Part shown: positions 62,914 through 64,000 of the stretch, piece by piece
How the letters are laid out: every line of letters begins with the position of its first letter
Position numbering within the stretch: the stretch's first letter is position 1
Origin: Halarcobacter mediterraneus
GTDB lineage: Bacteria; Campylobacterota; Campylobacteria; Campylobacterales; Arcobacteraceae
Assembly: GCF_004116625.1 (NCBI RefSeq)
Contig: NZ_NXIE01000006.1
Location: 62,001 to 126,000, forward strand
DNA: 64,000 nucleotides
Direction of reading: 5' to 3'
The notes under the pieces: model-generated
The model's database searches: none
Told to the model about the DNA's origin: nothing
Seen by the model: only the letters and a program-made list of their open reading frames with translations
Translations under genes and position numbers: made by a program

Positions 62914-63022
62914 TTTTTATTTTCCTCTTTTTACGTTTTTGAATCTTCTTTGAAGTTTTCTCCAAAGTTTTCATTGTAATTGCTACAGTTAAAACACTTG
63001 CTAATGGTAATAAAAAAGGCAT
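62903..63022 (-). CDS. possible 39-aa membrane peptide
   Basis: A frame MPFLLPLASVLTVAITMK followed by a strongly basic tail (KKIQKRKKRK). Its end overlaps the start of the 78-residue gene by 11 bases, and a CAGGAG-type ribosome site precedes the ATG. The coupling and site support it, but it is very short. Confidence 0.45.
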   Translation of the reverse strand: MPFLLPLASVLTVAITMKTLEKTSKKIQKRKKRKIKNGI

Positions 63023-63032
63023 TATAAACTCC

Positions 63033-63097
63033 TGATAATAATTATCAATAATTATAGCTTGAAAAACTTTAAATATTTCTGATAATTATTATCAATC
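63033..63097. promoter_or_regulatory. pair of Fur boxes
   Basis: Two strong sites: GATAATAATTATCAATAAT from 63034 and TGATAATTATTATCAATC at 63080-63097. Both fit the GATAATnATTATC dyad. They lie between the end of the P-type ATPase gene and the small-protein genes and probably give the latter their own iron-repressed promoter. Confidence 0.65.
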
Positions 63098-63104
63098 TAG
63101 AAAT

Positions 63105-64000
63105 TTAATTTGTTTTTATCCCTTTTATTGAGTTTAATAATAACCCTATGGTAGTACCATTATGTAATACTGCTGTTTGTATTGGAGAAAAGAATCCAAA
63201 AGTAGCACCTGCTAAAATAATAGAATTAATTCCTACTGTAGCATTAAAATTTTTATTAATTAAACTCATAGTGTTATTTGCTATTTCTTTTGCTTCTACA
63301 ACTGCTGCAATATCATCTTTAAGTAAACTTACATCAGCTGTAGCCTTTGCTATATCAGCACCCCTACTCATAGATATTCCAATATGAGAAGAAATTAAAG
63401 CTGGAGCATCATTTATTCCGTCTCCAACAAAAGCAACTTTTTTACCTTCATTCATAAGATCTTTTATAATATTAGCCTTATCTGTTGGTAAAAGTTCTGC
63501 TCTAACCTCATCAATATCAAGTTCTTCTGCAATTAATTCTGCTTTTCTTTTAGTATCCCCTGTTAACATAATTATATGTTTTACACCAAGTTTTCTAAGT
63601 TTTTGAATTGAGTCTTTTGTGTTTTCTCTAATATTATCAGCAAGACCTATTGTTCCTAGTAATTTTCCATCAAAACCAATATATAAAAGAGTTTTCCCAT
63701 CTTCTAAACATTTTTCAATTTTATCTTTATGCTCACTAAAATCAATTTTTTCATCATCTTCTAAGAAATGTCTACTACCAATAATAACAGATTTACCTTC
63801 AACTTCTGTTTTCACTCCATGGGCAACAATGAACTCTACTTCTTCATGGTGCATATGAATAAAACCCTTTTCTTTTGCAGCTTTTACAACAGCTTCTGCT
63901 ACAGGATGAAAATAATGTTCTTCTGCTGAAGCTGTTAAATTTAAAACATCTTCTTCAGACCATTCTTTATCAAAAGAATTTACTGAAATAACTTCTAATT
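63105..64000 (-). CDS. P1B-type metal-transporting ATPase, C-terminal part
   Basis: The frame stays open to the window edge (at least 298 residues), so the gene is partial and the apparent ATG at 63854 is internal. The ATP-binding region has HxxxVEFIVAHGVKTEV and VIIGSRHF. The hinge has MLTGDTKRKAE and VGDGINDAPAL. The last membrane helices end in LLHNGTT-like VLHNGTTIGLLLNS. The HNGTT motif differs from the HEGST of P1B-4 and the MxxSS of P1B-1 pumps, so metal specificity is open. Fur boxes follow it. Confidence 0.9.
   Translation of the reverse strand, partial: LEVISVNSFDKEWSEEDVLNLTASAEEHYFHPVAEAVVKAAKEKGFIHMHHEEVEFIVAHGVKTEVEGKSVIIGSRHFLEDDEKIDFSEHKDKIEKCLEDGKTLLYIGFDGKLLGTIGLADNIRENTKDSIQKLRKLGVKHIIMLTGDTKRKAELIAEELDIDEVRAELLPTDKANIIKDLMNEGKKVAFVGDGINDAPALISSHIGISMSRGADIAKATADVSLLKDDIAAVVEAKEIANNTMSLINKNFNATVGINSIILAGATFGFFSPIQTAVLHNGTTIGLLLNSIKGIKTN

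Noticed and set aside
63105-63854. A complete 249-residue HAD hydrolase.
   Set aside because: The frame continues upstream to the window edge with P-type ATPase sequence, so the ATG is internal and the gene is partial.
1-64000. CRISPR arrays, insertion sequences, transposases and poly-G phase-variable tracts.
   Set aside because: No regularly spaced repeats, transposase genes or G-runs of eight or more were seen on reading.

Overview
The window looks like the chromosome of a low-GC Campylobacterota bacterium of the Arcobacter group. This is inferred from the AT-rich codon use, T-rich promoters with plain TATAAT-type -10 boxes, the many chemosensory and GGDEF proteins, a free-standing atpE and the overall protein styles. 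No rRNA or species marker is present, so the genus is an inference.

Layout. (1) 1-24.9 kb is ordinary backbone: two cystathionine gamma-synthase-type PLP enzymes, a chemoreceptor, a NicO metal transporter divergent from a Fur-family regulator, NhaA with copper-delivery genes (PCuAC, Sco), a DMT transporter, a TetR-TolC-adaptor-RND efflux operon ending in a patatin lipoprotein, a rhodanese, a repetitive AsmA-like protein, atpE with a structured leader, and a MarR/SDR pair. (2) 25.1-45.4 kb is an integrative element of about 20.3 kb that has split a tRNA-Leu(GAG) gene at its anticodon loop. The two halves of the original gene, with complementary acceptor arms, lie at 25073-25112 and 45406-45459. 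(3) 45.6-54.8 kb is a cyclic-di-GMP cluster with four GGDEF proteins, one interrupted by an in-frame amber codon, plus a TonB-dependent receptor. (4) 54.9-64 kb is a Fur-box-rich iron/metal region: a FeoB-associated Cys-rich protein, an uncharacterised ABC exporter pair, FeoA, FeoB, periplasmic DUF4198-like proteins, small membrane proteins and the C-terminal half of a P1B-type ATPase that runs off the window.

The element is the most unusual part. Next to its left end it carries a complete second tRNA-Leu(GAG), 32 bases past the att core, so the promoter of the disrupted host tRNA can drive the replacement. It encodes an integrase and a probable excisionase at the right end, a HUH rolling-circle initiator with a hairpin-rich candidate origin beside it, and a membrane-anchored FtsK/TraB-like DNA translocase, but no type IV secretion genes. 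This resembles actinomycete AICEs more than the usual proteobacterial ICEs. Its cargo is a LlaJI-like GTP-dependent restriction system (two C5 methyltransferases, an extra small protein, McrB-like and McrC-like subunits), a second pair of modification proteins (a D12-like methyltransferase with an altered catalytic motif and a ParB-methyltransferase fusion), a WYL-like regulator, and an operon of secreted or membrane proteins under an XRE repressor with a triple operator.

All functional calls come from reading motifs by eye; no database search was run.
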